Positions 8,288-17,196 of a stretch of DNA of 64,000 bases are shown piece after piece. Positions within the stretch are counted from its first letter, which is position 1. Every line of letters begins with the position of its first letter. Below the pieces are notes generated by a model. It worked only from the letters and a program-made list of their open reading frames with translations, did not search any database and was not told the DNA's origin. This stretch comes from Paenibacillus auburnensis (GTDB lineage Bacteria; Bacillota; Bacilli; Paenibacillales; Paenibacillaceae). Made by a program: the position numbers and the translations under genes. The stretch lies in assembly GCF_927798115.1 (NCBI RefSeq), contig NZ_CAKMMG010000009.1, forward strand, positions 1 to 64,000. Direction: 5' to 3'.

Positions 8288-9505
8288 GTGAAAGCAGCCC
8301 GACAGGAACGACTGCCACAGCTCGATATATACCGCGCCTTAGCGATTATGGGAGTTCTGCATGTTCATTCTACATCGTTTGCGGCAGGGGAGCAGGCCCT
8401 GAACTCTCCGTACTATTACTGGCTAAACTGGATCAACATCTTTTTTAAATTCGGAACGCCATCCTTTATCTTTCTTAGCAGCTTTGTGCTGTTTTACAAT
8501 TATTACAGGCGTCCGGTTACCCGGAGTCTGATCGGCAACTTTTACCGGCGCAGGCTGAAGTACATTCTGCTGCCTTATCTGCTGGCATCGCTCGGGTACT
8601 ATGCACTGACTTTGTATGTAAACGGGGAATTGACGCAGCAACCGCTGGAGAATCTGTCCAGCTTTACGGGAGCGCTGTTTTCGGGCTCGGCGTATGCACA
8701 TTTGTATTTTGTATTTATCAGCATTCAGTTTTATCTGCTGTTTCCGTTATTGCTGAAGCTGCTGCAGAGTTCAAATTTTTGGGTAAAGTGGGTTTTTCCG
8801 CTTGGGCTGGTACTGCAGTGGGGGTTTATCTTGTGGAATAAATACGAGCTGCATATTGTGGAGAAGGGTAGTCTATCGATTTCATATCTGGCTTATTATA
8901 TGATGGGGGCTTATATTGCGGTTCATTTTGATGAGATTAAGCCGTGGCTGACGAAGCCTTGGAAAGGTCTCGGGGCTATCCATAAACGGCTGACGGTTCT
9001 GCTGTTTACTGCATGGCTGGCGGCTGCCTTTATACATGTTCAGCTATGGTATGAAGCCCGCCATTTCGGGAGATGGACGGATTCGCTGTGGTACGAGCTG
9101 CTGTGGAATGTGCATACGATGCTGTCAGCGCTTGTGCTGTTGTATGCCGCTTTTTTGATCTCCAGGAAGGCTTCACGCGGGCTGGTTACTGTTCTGACAC
9201 GGATGGGGGAGCTGTCGTTTGCAATCTATCTGATTCATCCGCTGCTCCTGGCGGTTTACAGAAAACTGCCCCACAGCATCTCCCCGGATTCGTTTACCTA
9301 TGTGGTGTTTATATATGGGGGACTTCTTGTTGCGGTGACCGGGAGCTGGGTGATTGTGCAGTTCATTTTTCGAAGATTCCAAAAAGCATGGATTATGTTT
9401 GGAAGTGTGCCGCGTTCGCTCGCCCCTCAGACCAAGACGATGCCAGGCTACCTTGCAGGAACGGGTCAGACCGAGAGCGGGATGAACGAAAAGCATGGGA
9501 TCTGA
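8288..9505 (+). CDS. Acyltransferase 3 family membrane protein (copy 1)
   Basis: Integral membrane O-acyltransferase of ~405 residues with about ten hydrophobic segments. The N-terminal motif QLDIYRALAIMGVLHVHST contains the R/K and H residues conserved in the acyltransferase-3 (OafA/YrhL) family that modify polysaccharides or peptidoglycan. GTG 8288 is chosen because AGAAGAGGAA lies seven bases upstream and the protein then aligns with the paralogue at 9594; longer ATG starts at 8228 and 8243 are in frame. The next gene is a clear tandem paralogue (shared PSFxFLSxFVLFYNY, AYxHLYxxxxxIQFYLLFPL). This pair and the following gluconate cluster separate yvoF from hisZ, which are near neighbours in B. 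subtilis. Confidence 0.85.
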   Translation: MKAARQERLPQLDIYRALAIMGVLHVHSTSFAAGEQALNSPYYYWLNWINIFFKFGTPSFIFLSSFVLFYNYYRRPVTRSLIGNFYRRRLKYILLPYLLASLGYYALTLYVNGELTQQPLENLSSFTGALFSGSAYAHLYFVFISIQFYLLFPLLLKLLQSSNFWVKWVFPLGLVLQWGFILWNKYELHIVEKGSLSISYLAYYMMGAYIAVHFDEIKPWLTKPWKGLGAIHKRLTVLLFTAWLAAAFIHVQLWYEARHFGRWTDSLWYELLWNVHTMLSALVLLYAAFLISRKASRGLVTVLTRMGELSFAIYLIHPLLLAVYRKLPHSISPDSFTYVVFIYGGLLVAVTGSWVIVQFIFRRFQKAWIMFGSVPRSLAPQTKTMPGYLAGTGQTESGMNEKHGI

Positions 9506-9593
9506 AGCAACAGCACGGTCTACGAAGAATGATGGAAATGATTAATAAGATTATTGGCACTCTAGGATATGGAGCTTAACAGGAGGAACGTTC

Positions 9594-10745
9594 ATGGGAA
9601 ATAAAGAAAGAATTCCACAGCTGGATATTTTTCGGGCGATTGCAATTTTTGCGGTACTGGCCATTCATGCTACTTCACGCACCCTGGCGGAGACACTGGA
9701 CACATCCATGTTTCATCCGTTTCTGTTCATCAACAAATTCAGCCAGTTCGCGGTTCCGTCTTTTGTATTCTTAAGCGGATTTGTACTGTTCTATAACTAC
9801 ATAGACCGCCCGCTGAGCGGGAAAACGCTGGGAAAGTTTTATAGCCGAAGGCTGATCTATATTATTGTGCCTTATGTGGTATTTTCGTTCCTGTACTTTA
9901 TATTAAAAATGACGGCCGGTCATACGTGGGACATGCCGCTGGGCGATATGGCGGCCAAGATGTGGAAGTATCTCTGGACCGGTACGGCGTATACACATCT
10001 TTACTACATCATAATCATCATTCAGTTCTATCTGCTGTTCCCGCTCATGCTGTGGTGCCTGCAAAAGGTCCGCCGGCTCGCTGCCTGGGCCCCGGTTATT
10101 GGGCTTGCTCTGCAGTGGGGATTCGTCCTGCTGAACAAGTATATGACGAACCACGGGTACTGGCAGCTGTCTAAAGGCAGCCTTGCGATCACCTATTTCT
10201 CTTATTTCCTGCTGGGAGCGGCAATTGCTGTCTATTATGGGTCCCTCAAAAAGTGGCTCATCCCGTCCCGCGAGGGCTGGAGATCCGGTAAAGGCGGAGT
10301 CTGGATCCTGCTATGGCTGCTATGGGCAGCTGCAGGGATCATTCATGTAGAGCTGTGGTTCAACAACTATACGAAGAAAACGGTCATTAACAGCCTCTGG
10401 TATGAGGGGTTCTCTAATCTTCATGCCTTGCTCTCCTGCGTGGTGCTCCTGCAGCTGTCCTTCCTGCTGTATGGTGCGGGACGCAGTCTGCTGACGCGGA
10501 TGCTAATCTCGATAGGCGCCTGCTCGTTCGGCATTTATCTGCTGCATCCAGCCCTGCTGTTCATATACAGAAAGCTGCCGTTTCACGGCGGTTCGCTGGC
10601 CTATACGGCAGCCATTGCCGGGGGCTGGCTGGTTGCCCTGCTGGGATCATGGCTGGTCGTAGCGCTGGTCTTTCGTTATGTGAAGCCGGCCTGGGTGCTG
10701 TTCGGTTCTGCCCCGCAGAAGCCAAAAACCAAAGCCATGGTGTAA
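9594..10745 (+). CDS. Acyltransferase 3 family membrane protein (copy 2)
   Basis: Second membrane O-acyltransferase, 383 residues, about ten predicted membrane segments. It opens with RIPQLDIFRAIAIFAVLAIH, carrying the family's conserved Arg and His. The middle HLYYIIIIIQFYLLFPL matches copy 1. AGGAGGA lies six bases before ATG 9594. The 88-base gap after copy 1 holds no terminator, so the two are probably co-transcribed. A tandem duplication followed by divergence is inferred. The acceptor is unknown; cell-surface polymer acylation is the family's usual role. Confidence 0.88.
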   Translation: MGNKERIPQLDIFRAIAIFAVLAIHATSRTLAETLDTSMFHPFLFINKFSQFAVPSFVFLSGFVLFYNYIDRPLSGKTLGKFYSRRLIYIIVPYVVFSFLYFILKMTAGHTWDMPLGDMAAKMWKYLWTGTAYTHLYYIIIIIQFYLLFPLMLWCLQKVRRLAAWAPVIGLALQWGFVLLNKYMTNHGYWQLSKGSLAITYFSYFLLGAAIAVYYGSLKKWLIPSREGWRSGKGGVWILLWLLWAAAGIIHVELWFNNYTKKTVINSLWYEGFSNLHALLSCVVLLQLSFLLYGAGRSLLTRMLISIGACSFGIYLLHPALLFIYRKLPFHGGSLAYTAAIAGGWLVALLGSWLVVALVFRYVKPAWVLFGSAPQKPKTKAMV

Positions 10746-10754
10746 TGAGTTAAA

Positions 10755-10806
10755 TACAAAAGCGCCGAGAGCCTGCAACTGCGGGTTCGTCGGCGCTTTT
10801 TGTATA
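10755..10806. terminator. Bidirectional terminator between acyltransferase 2 and gntK
   Basis: AAAAGCGCCGA pairs with TCGGCGCTTTT across a ~21-nt loop, with A and T runs on the two sides, so it can stop transcripts from both convergent genes. Confidence 0.85.
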
Positions 10807-10824
10807 TGGGTACAGCACTTCAGC

Positions 10825-12372
10825 TTATTCTCCGGCTTGCCCGCGCTGGAACTCTGCAATGGCTGCATATTGGCTCTCCAGGCTGCGGAAAACGGAAATA
10901 AAGATGGGCAGCAGCTGCTTATAGACTTTGGCGTGTGCTTCAACCGGCTGGTGTCGGTGGGTGGAGCCGATCATCTCAAATACGATATCGAAGGAGCTGG
11001 TCCGTCCGGTTGCGTATAGACCAAGCACGACTGCTCCGAGGCAGGAGCTCTCGATGCTCTCGGGGATGATAACCTCCTGATCAAAAATATCTGCCATCAT
11101 CTGCCGCCACAGGGATGAGCGGGCAAAACCGCCGGTGGCCAGTATTTTGCCCGGACGCCCGATCCGCTCCTCCATAGCCAGCAGCACGGTGTACATATTG
11201 AAGATAACACCTTCCAGCACAGAGCGGATCATATGCTCCTTCCGGTGGGTCATGCTCAGTCCAAAGAAGGAGCCGCGGGCATCCGGATTCCACAGCGGAG
11301 CACGCTCACCGGTCAGATACGGATGGAACAGCAGGCCGTTGCTCCCCGGAGGCACCTGTTCGGCAATACGTGTCAGAACTTCATAGGGATCAATCCCGAG
11401 GCGCTTCGCGGTCTCCACCTCAGAGGCGGCGAATTCATCCCGTACCCAGCGGAACAGCATACCGCCATTGTTCACCGGTCCGCCGATCACCCAGTGGTTC
11501 TCGGTCAGGGCGTAGCAGAAGATCCGGCCCTTGGGGTCGGTCAGCGGACGGTCGACCACGGTGCGGATTGCACCACTAGTGCCGATGGTGGCCGCCACGA
11601 CACCTGGCTGGATGGCGCCTACGCCGAGATTGGAGAGCACGCCGTCGCTGGCTCCCACAACGAAGGGCGTTGAGGCCAGCAGTCCAAGCTGTTCTGCAAA
11701 GCCCGGCAGCAGCCCCTGGATAACCTGAGTAGTGGGGACAGGCTTCGAGAGGTGTTCAGCCGTAATGCCGGCAATGCGCAGGGCTTCCTCATCCCAGGCC
11801 AGCTTCTCCAAGTTGAACATGCCTGTGGAAGAGGCGATCGAATGGTCAATAATGTATTCACCAAACAGCCGGGCGAAGACGTATTCCTTGATGGAAATAA
11901 ATTTATACGTCTGCCGGAACAGATCCGGCTGCTCCTCACCCAGCCACATCAACTTGGTGATAGGTGACATGGGATGAATGGGCGTTCCCGTGCGCAGGTA
12001 CAGTTCATGTCCGCCCAGTTCATTTTTCAGGCGGGCTGCTGAGGCGCTGCTCCGGTTGTCGGCCCAGGTAATACAGGCGGTGAGAGGCTTGCCTGCAGCA
12101 TCAACAGCAATTACGCTGTGCATGGCTGAGCTGAACGAGAGGAACAGCAGCTCATCCGGCTGGATGCTGCTGGTTTGCATCACCGTTGCTATCGTATGGA
12201 TAACTGCGTTCAGAATCTGTTCCGGATCTTGCTCAGCGACTGAAGGTGAAGGCTGATGCAGGGGATATCCTACATTTGCCTGAGTGACGATGCTTCCATT
12301 CTCCTTGAAGAGAACGGCCTTGGTGCTTGTAGTTCCAATATCAACGCCGATCATATAGGATGTACTCAACAT
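10825..12372 (-). CDS. gntK: Gluconokinase (FGGY family)
   Basis: Sugar kinase of 515 residues phosphorylating gluconate to 6-phosphogluconate. The N-terminal ATPase phosphate motif IGVDIGTTSTKAVLF, the FGGY signature region around ATIGTSGAIR and the C-terminal ATGGFARSSLWRQMMAD (adenosine motif) are visible. AGAAGGGTTGC precedes the ATG. It ends the minus-strand gluconate cluster gnd-gntR-gntP-gntK, 22 bases after gntP, so it is co-transcribed with the permease. Confidence 0.93.
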   Translation of the reverse strand: MLSTSYMIGVDIGTTSTKAVLFKENGSIVTQANVGYPLHQPSPSVAEQDPEQILNAVIHTIATVMQTSSIQPDELLFLSFSSAMHSVIAVDAAGKPLTACITWADNRSSASAARLKNELGGHELYLRTGTPIHPMSPITKLMWLGEEQPDLFRQTYKFISIKEYVFARLFGEYIIDHSIASSTGMFNLEKLAWDEEALRIAGITAEHLSKPVPTTQVIQGLLPGFAEQLGLLASTPFVVGASDGVLSNLGVGAIQPGVVAATIGTSGAIRTVVDRPLTDPKGRIFCYALTENHWVIGGPVNNGGMLFRWVRDEFAASEVETAKRLGIDPYEVLTRIAEQVPPGSNGLLFHPYLTGERAPLWNPDARGSFFGLSMTHRKEHMIRSVLEGVIFNMYTVLLAMEERIGRPGKILATGGFARSSLWRQMMADIFDQEVIIPESIESSCLGAVVLGLYATGRTSSFDIVFEMIGSTHRHQPVEAHAKVYKQLLPIFISVFRSLESQYAAIAEFQRGQAGE

Positions 12373-12394
12373 GCAACCCTTCTTTCAGTTGTAA

Positions 12395-13774
12395 TTAGAC
12401 AAAGACACTTAATATCATAATGAAAACCAGACCTACTACGGATAGAAGAGTCTCCATTACTGTCCACGTCTTCAGTGTTTGCACTACGGACATTCCGAAG
12501 AATTCCTTGATCATCCAGAAGCCGGCATCATTGACATGTGAAAGTACCAGTGAACCGGCACCTGTAGCCAGCACTACGAGCTCGATATTTACGCCAGTGC
12601 TTATGGCCAGTACCGGTGCAACAATGCCTGCAGCTGTTGTCATGGCTACTGTAGCGGAGCCTGTGGCCACACGGATCAGTGCAGCTACCAGCCAGGCAAA
12701 GAATATAATATTCACATGGGATTGTGTAGCAACAGCTGCGATCGCGCCTCCGACTCCGCTGTCGATCAGCACCTGCTTAAAGGCACCGCCGCCTCCGATG
12801 ATGAGGATGATGGACGCTGTCGGTGCAAGACACTCGCTGGTAAACCGTGAGATATCTTCTTTCTTGAAGCCGCGGGCAAACCCCAGCGAAAAGAAGGAAA
12901 AGACCGCTGCGATGAGCAGGGCGATAACCTCATGCCCAATAAACTTAGCGAAGGGTGTAAAGGCATGAACGCCGGACGGATCAAGGATATCCGCAACTGA
13001 ACCCATCAGCATAAGAATAACAGGCAACAGGATGGTCAGCAGCGTAATGGCGAAGCCGGGCAGTTCCCGGACACTTTTGGCCGCGAATTGTTCAGCCAGC
13101 TCTGTGGGAGGGGTCACCTGGATGCGTTTTCCTATAAATTTGCCGAACAGCGGTCCTGCAATAATGGCCGTAGGCAAACCGACAAGGATAGAATATAAAA
13201 TCGTTTTACCCAAATTTGCATTGTAGGCACCAATAGCGATCATGGGCGCCGGATGCGGCGGAACGAGTCCGTGGACGGTCGACAGACCGGCAAGAATTGG
13301 AATTCCGATCTGCAGGAGCGGCATCTTGGTTTTGCGGGCCACCATGAACACCACAGGGATAAGCAGGATTACGCCGACTTCAAAAAATACGGGAATCCCG
13401 ACAACGAATCCTACCAGCATCATTGCCCAGTGAACATTTTTCTCCCCGAAACGGTCCACCAGTGTGTTAGCGATACGTTCAGCACCGCCGGATTCGGCCA
13501 TCATTTTTCCCAGCATCGTCCCGAGACCGATTACAATGGCAATTGTTCCAAGAGTACCGCCCAAACCGCCCGTGACCGATTTGATCAGTGTCTGATATTC
13601 CATTCCTGCGAGCAGGCCTAGGACCAGTGCAGAGAGAAGCAGCGTGACAAAAGGATTCCATTTGTATCTGGCGATAAGCATAACCAGAAAAACAATGACA
13701 AGCAATGTCCAAAAGAGCAACGTTGCGTTGTGGCTAAGTCCAAGCAAATTTTGCATAGTAAACGATGCCTCCAT
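12395..13774 (-). CDS. gntP: Gluconate permease (GntP family)
   Basis: Gluconate:H+ symporter of 459 residues with twelve or more hydrophobic segments. GntP landmarks include GGLGGTLGTIAIVIGLGTMLG near the N-terminus, VPPHPAPMIAIGAY in the middle and LVLSHVNDAGFWMIKEFFGMS near the C-terminus. A GntR-type operator (13851-13868) lies ~80 bases upstream, between the gntR stop and this start, so the permease-kinase pair probably has its own regulated promoter. Confidence 0.94.
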   Translation of the reverse strand: MEASFTMQNLLGLSHNATLLFWTLLVIVFLVMLIARYKWNPFVTLLLSALVLGLLAGMEYQTLIKSVTGGLGGTLGTIAIVIGLGTMLGKMMAESGGAERIANTLVDRFGEKNVHWAMMLVGFVVGIPVFFEVGVILLIPVVFMVARKTKMPLLQIGIPILAGLSTVHGLVPPHPAPMIAIGAYNANLGKTILYSILVGLPTAIIAGPLFGKFIGKRIQVTPPTELAEQFAAKSVRELPGFAITLLTILLPVILMLMGSVADILDPSGVHAFTPFAKFIGHEVIALLIAAVFSFFSLGFARGFKKEDISRFTSECLAPTASIILIIGGGGAFKQVLIDSGVGGAIAAVATQSHVNIIFFAWLVAALIRVATGSATVAMTTAAGIVAPVLAISTGVNIELVVLATGAGSLVLSHVNDAGFWMIKEFFGMSVVQTLKTWTVMETLLSVVGLVFIMILSVFV

Positions 13775-13850
13775 TTAGGTGGATTCTTGGGAAATAGTTA
13801 TTGCTTATAACATAACCTGCTAAAGTGTTTTCCATAAACGAAATTCCAGT

Positions 13851-13868
13851 ATACTTGTCGACAAGTTG
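13851..13868. promoter_or_regulatory. GntR-type operator upstream of gntP
   Basis: The 18 bases ATACTTGTCGACAAGTTG contain a perfect 14-bp palindrome (13853-13866) and match the B. subtilis gluconate operator ATACTTGTATACAAGTAT in 14 of 18 positions. It sits between gntR and gntP, in front of the permease gene. Confidence 0.75.
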
Positions 13869-13916
13869 TGGCGGAAAAAGAGAGCATCGTCCAGCCCCCT
13901 TGTGGCATCAGCCTGC

Positions 13917-14588
13917 TTAGGGCAGGCTGCGGATCAGCGTTTCTCCCGAGTCGGCAAAATAGGCCTGAACGACCTTGCGGATGGTCTCTGCATTTCCGGA
14001 ACGCAGGGCTTCCACTACCGTCCGGTGTTTATCAGCTACCCAATTCATCCGTTCTTCCCCGTTGTCGAACCCCTTTTCGGTGGTAATTAGGATGACGGTC
14101 ATGACGATATGACGAATACTCTTCCACAAATGCAGTATCCGGGTGTGTTTGGCTTCAGTGACAATAGCTTCGTGGAAAGAAAAATCCTGGTACGCAAACT
14201 CGACAAAATCATTGTGTTTAACAGCCAGCTTCATCTTGTCGATGATTTGTTCGAGCTGTTGGATCAGCCCTTCGTGATTCCCTTCAGCCAGTCTCTGCTG
14301 GGCAAAGCTTTCAATAAGATACCGCACATCGTACAGTTCCTCAACATCTTTGAGATTAAGGCCGATAACAATAGCCCCCATTCGTTCAAGACGGATTAAG
14401 CCTTCAATGGATAACGATTTAAGCGCTTCCCGGACTGGGGAGCGGCTGGTACCGAAGTCTGCTGCGATCCGGTTCTCAGAAAGGACTTCTCCAGGTTTAA
14501 TTTTCTCATCTATAATTTGCAGCCTAAGTTCACAGGCAATCGCTTCTCCGAGAGAAGCTCCTTGCAGCCAGGCGGAAGGGTATTGCAT
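13917..14588 (-). CDS. gntR: GntR-family (FadR-type) gluconate operon repressor
   Basis: Regulator of 223 residues. The N-terminal winged HTH contains the GntR signature (LSENRIAADFGTSRSPVREALKSLSIEGLI) and the C-terminal all-helical FCD domain carries the acidic and histidine residues of FadR-type sensors. By position it should repress the gluconate genes and respond to gluconate, as B. subtilis GntR does. GAGGAG lies nine bases before ATG. Two matching operators (13851 and 15666) flank its gene. Confidence 0.9.
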   Translation of the reverse strand: MQYPSAWLQGASLGEAIACELRLQIIDEKIKPGEVLSENRIAADFGTSRSPVREALKSLSIEGLIRLERMGAIVIGLNLKDVEELYDVRYLIESFAQQRLAEGNHEGLIQQLEQIIDKMKLAVKHNDFVEFAYQDFSFHEAIVTEAKHTRILHLWKSIRHIVMTVILITTEKGFDNGEERMNWVADKHRTVVEALRSGNAETIRKVVQAYFADSGETLIRSLP

Positions 14589-14616
14589 TATAAACGACTC
14601 CTCTATGCAGGATTGA

Positions 14617-14656
14617 ATAGTATGCTAGTTGTGGTACTTTAACAATTTTAGCATAC
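14617..14656 (-). promoter_or_regulatory. gntR promoter flanked by an inverted repeat
   Basis: On the minus strand TTGTTA (14640-14645) and TACTAT (14617-14622) are 17 bases apart, a good sigma-A promoter ahead of gntR. Perfect inverted 8-mers GTATGCTA (14620-14627) and TAGCATAC (14649-14656) bracket it, one over the -10 and one just upstream of the -35. They do not match the GntR operator and may bind another regulator. Confidence 0.55.
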
Positions 14657-14728
14657 AATCTCCGCAGGGTCATCGCTTTAAAATGCTTTGGCACCGGCGC
14701 CTGGGACCAGGACTATGCGCAGTACTGC

Positions 14729-15628
14729 TTAGCTGTCCTGTACAACGGCATGGCCGCCAAACTCATTGCGGAGTGCGGCAACAACCTTACCGTGAAAAGT
14801 ATCCTCCTCAAGAGACCGGTAACGCATCAGCAGGGACAGGGCGATAACCGGAGTGCTGGCCTGCAGGTCAAGCGCAGTCTGTACGGTCCATTTGCCTTCC
14901 CCTGAGCTCTGCATCACCCCACGGATTCCCGCCAGCTGCGGGTCTTTGGCAAAAGCATTTTGTGTAAGCTCCATGAGCCAGCCGCGGATGACAGAGCCGT
15001 TAGACCACAGGCGGGCAACGTTCTCATAGTTGAAGTCAAAGCTGCTTTTCTCAAGCAGCTCGAAACCTTCGGCAATGGACTGCATCATGCCGTATTCGAT
15101 GCCGTTATGAATCATCTTCAGGAAATGTCCGCTCCCGGATTCTCCGGCATACAGATAACCCTGGTCCACTGCAAGATCGCGGAATAAAGGCTCAATTGTC
15201 GCAAAGACCTCCTGATTACCGCCAATCATGAAGCAGGCTCCGTGCTCAGCCCCGCTGGTTCCGCCGGAAGTACCGGCATCGAAGAAGTGAATGCCGCGTT
15301 CCTTCAGTTTCTCCGCACGCTCCGCAGAGTCTTTATAATGGGAGTTTCCGCCTTCTATGATAATATCACCCGCCTCCAGCAGACCTGAGAGCTTATCTGT
15401 TACGCTTTCAACAACAGCGCCGGCGGGGACCATAATCCAGATGATCCGGGGATGCTTCAGCTTCATAACCAGTTCTTCAATGGAAGAAGCAGGCTGTGCA
15501 CCCAGCCCGGCTAATTGTTCGCCCCTCTGCGGATTGATATCGCTTACAACTACCTCGTGTCCATGGCTCAGCAGGTTTACAACCAGATTGAAGCCCATCT
15601 TGCCAAGTCCGATCATTCCTAATTTCAT
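14729..15628 (-). CDS. gnd: 6-phosphogluconate dehydrogenase, short type
   Basis: Decarboxylating dehydrogenase converting 6-phosphogluconate to ribulose 5-phosphate. N-terminal Rossmann motif MKLGMIGLGKMGFNL, the family motif GGNSHYKDS and FFDAGTSGGTSGAEHGACFMIGG, and the catalytic SGHFLKMIHNGIEYGMMQ with the lysine are present. At ~299 residues it belongs to the short GndA/YqeC-like class rather than the ~470-residue enzyme. ATG 15628 has GAGGAG about ten bases upstream; a TTG at 15646 is less likely. First gene of the gluconate cluster, behind a GntR operator and a cre-like site. Confidence 0.93.
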   Translation of the reverse strand: MKLGMIGLGKMGFNLVVNLLSHGHEVVVSDINPQRGEQLAGLGAQPASSIEELVMKLKHPRIIWIMVPAGAVVESVTDKLSGLLEAGDIIIEGGNSHYKDSAERAEKLKERGIHFFDAGTSGGTSGAEHGACFMIGGNQEVFATIEPLFRDLAVDQGYLYAGESGSGHFLKMIHNGIEYGMMQSIAEGFELLEKSSFDFNYENVARLWSNGSVIRGWLMELTQNAFAKDPQLAGIRGVMQSSGEGKWTVQTALDLQASTPVIALSLLMRYRSLEEDTFHGKVVAALRNEFGGHAVVQDS

Positions 15629-15665
15629 AGCTTCTTCACTCCTCAATCAGAATTTGGATGGCGCC

Positions 15666-15687
15666 AGTTGTATACTTGTATACAACT
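15666..15687. promoter_or_regulatory. GntR-type operator upstream of gnd
   Basis: Perfect 9-bp inverted repeat AGTTGTATA/TATACAACT around CTTG. It contains ATACTTGTATACAA, identical to the first 14 bases of the B. subtilis GntR operator. It lies ~40 bases before gnd. Confidence 0.8.
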
Positions 15688-15734
15688 TTTCTTGTATCTT
15701 ACTTCGATTCTTATTCATTTGTAAAGAGTAAATT

Positions 15735-15748
15735 TGTAAGCGATTTTA
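15735..15748. promoter_or_regulatory. Candidate cre (CcpA) site upstream of gnd
   Basis: TGTAAGCGATTTTA matches the cre consensus TGWAANCGNTNWCA except at one position (T for C). It is ~50 bases upstream of the GntR operator, where catabolite repression or activation of gluconate use would be expected. Confidence 0.5.
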
Positions 15749-15858
15749 TTTTCGTGAGGGTCTGGTGTACCATAAGGGAAAGAGCAGGGATCTTTATTAA
15801 CAATGTAGAACGTTCATCTTATATGGCAATAAATGCTATGCTGTTGTAGGGGGGATTA

Positions 15859-15888
15859 TTGACGTAAAAGGACCGTCCGTGATACGAT
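15859..15888 (+). promoter_or_regulatory. Sigma-A promoter of the his operon
   Basis: TTGACG and TACGAT are separated by 18 bases. The predicted start (~15895) gives a leader of about 80 nt before hisZ. Confidence 0.6.
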
Positions 15889-15912
15889 ATTGCCACTGCT
15901 TTACTTTACTAC

Positions 15913-15932
15913 CACTTTACCATAGTAAAGTG
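15913..15932. promoter_or_regulatory. Inverted repeat in the his leader, candidate operator
   Basis: CACTTTAC and GTAAAGTG form a perfect 8-bp inverted repeat around CATA, placed just downstream of the predicted transcription start. An extra TTTACT copy precedes it. Position suits a repressor road-block; the regulator is not identified. Confidence 0.45.
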
Positions 15933-15972
15933 TAATATATATTTGTTCTTATGCTATCTGACGAGGTGACTA

Positions 15973-17196
15973 ATGAAGATGTCCAAGCCGAAGGGATTTG
16001 AAAAGCCGGCCGGTGTGCGCGACTATCTCCCGCGCGCAGTGACGAAGCTGCGCAAGATCGAGAATGATGTGCTGCACTGTATGAGCCGCTGGGGATATAA
16101 GCAGGTGATTACCCCTACACTGGAATATTACGATACGGTTGGTGTGGCCAGCTCCACATCCGACCAAAAACTTTATAAACTGCTCAATAACCGGGGGCAA
16201 GCTTTGGTGCTGCGTTCTGAAATGACTGCCCCGGTGGCCCGTGTAGTCTCCTCTTTATTGAAGGATGAACCTCTGCCGCTGCGCCTGTCTTACCATGCCA
16301 ATGTCTTCCGGGCGATTGAAGAGGAAGCGGGAAGGGAAGCAGAGTTCTTCCAGACCGGGGTGGAGCTTGTCGGCGACGACTCTCCCGAGGCCGATGCCGA
16401 GGTCGTAGCGCTGGCTATATCCTCGCTGCAGGCTGCCGGTGTGAAGTCTTTCAAGATCGCCATGGGCCATGTGGGCTTCCTCGACGGATTGTTCCAGGAG
16501 GCGGTTCCCGGTCTGCCAGAGGTTCAGGAGGAATTGAAGAACCATCTGCTGGGCCGGGATTATGTGGCCTTCCGCGATACGCTGCGGCGGCTTGAACTGC
16601 CGGAGGCACAGAAGAGTGAACTGTACGGGCTGCTTCGCCTGCGCGGCGGCAAGGAGATTTGCGGACAGGCTCTGGAGCTCAGCAGCCATCCGCTGGCCCG
16701 TACCTCCATTGAGCATCTGTGCAAGGTATGGGAAGTGCTGGTATCCTACGGGGTGTCCCAGCATGTGCTGATTGACCTGACGATGGTCGGAGACTTTTCT
16801 TATTATACAGGCATGACTTTTGAGGGCTATGCCTCCGAACTCGGCTTTCCGGTATGCAGCGGAGGCCGGTACGACAATCTGCTGCAGCAATTCGGGCGGC
16901 CGACACCTTCAACCGGCTTTTCCCTCAAGACCAACCGGATTCTGGACGGAGTGTCCGGAATGCCGGAAGAGGAGGAGTTACCGGTCCTGATTCAATACGA
17001 TGCGCTGCGGCGCACCGAAGGGCTGGAGGAAGCGGCACGGCTGCGGTCGGAAGGCCACATTGTCGTAACGAGACTGGCGGCGGGGCCGGAAGACCTTAAG
17101 ACCGTGAAGCGGCTGGACCCCGGGACTGTGGAAGCAGATGGCGAAGAGTACGGAGAAATTTATACATTCGTGTCATTTGTCAGCGAGCATGGCTGA
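15973..17196 (+). CDS. hisZ: ATP phosphoribosyltransferase regulatory subunit
   Basis: Paralogue of histidyl-tRNA synthetase (407 residues) that activates the short HisG enzyme and confers feedback control by histidine. The HisRS-like class II core is visible: motif 2 region LRLSYHANVFR, the histidine-binding motif TMVGDFSYYTGMTFEGY and SGGRYDNLLQQFG. The anticodon-binding domain of true HisRS is not recognisable. GAGGTGAC is four bases before ATG 15973; a second ATG six bases downstream is also possible. First gene of the his operon. Confidence 0.95.
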   Translation: MKMSKPKGFEKPAGVRDYLPRAVTKLRKIENDVLHCMSRWGYKQVITPTLEYYDTVGVASSTSDQKLYKLLNNRGQALVLRSEMTAPVARVVSSLLKDEPLPLRLSYHANVFRAIEEEAGREAEFFQTGVELVGDDSPEADAEVVALAISSLQAAGVKSFKIAMGHVGFLDGLFQEAVPGLPEVQEELKNHLLGRDYVAFRDTLRRLELPEAQKSELYGLLRLRGGKEICGQALELSSHPLARTSIEHLCKVWEVLVSYGVSQHVLIDLTMVGDFSYYTGMTFEGYASELGFPVCSGGRYDNLLQQFGRPTPSTGFSLKTNRILDGVSGMPEEEELPVLIQYDALRRTEGLEEAARLRSEGHIVVTRLAAGPEDLKTVKRLDPGTVEADGEEYGEIYTFVSFVSEHG

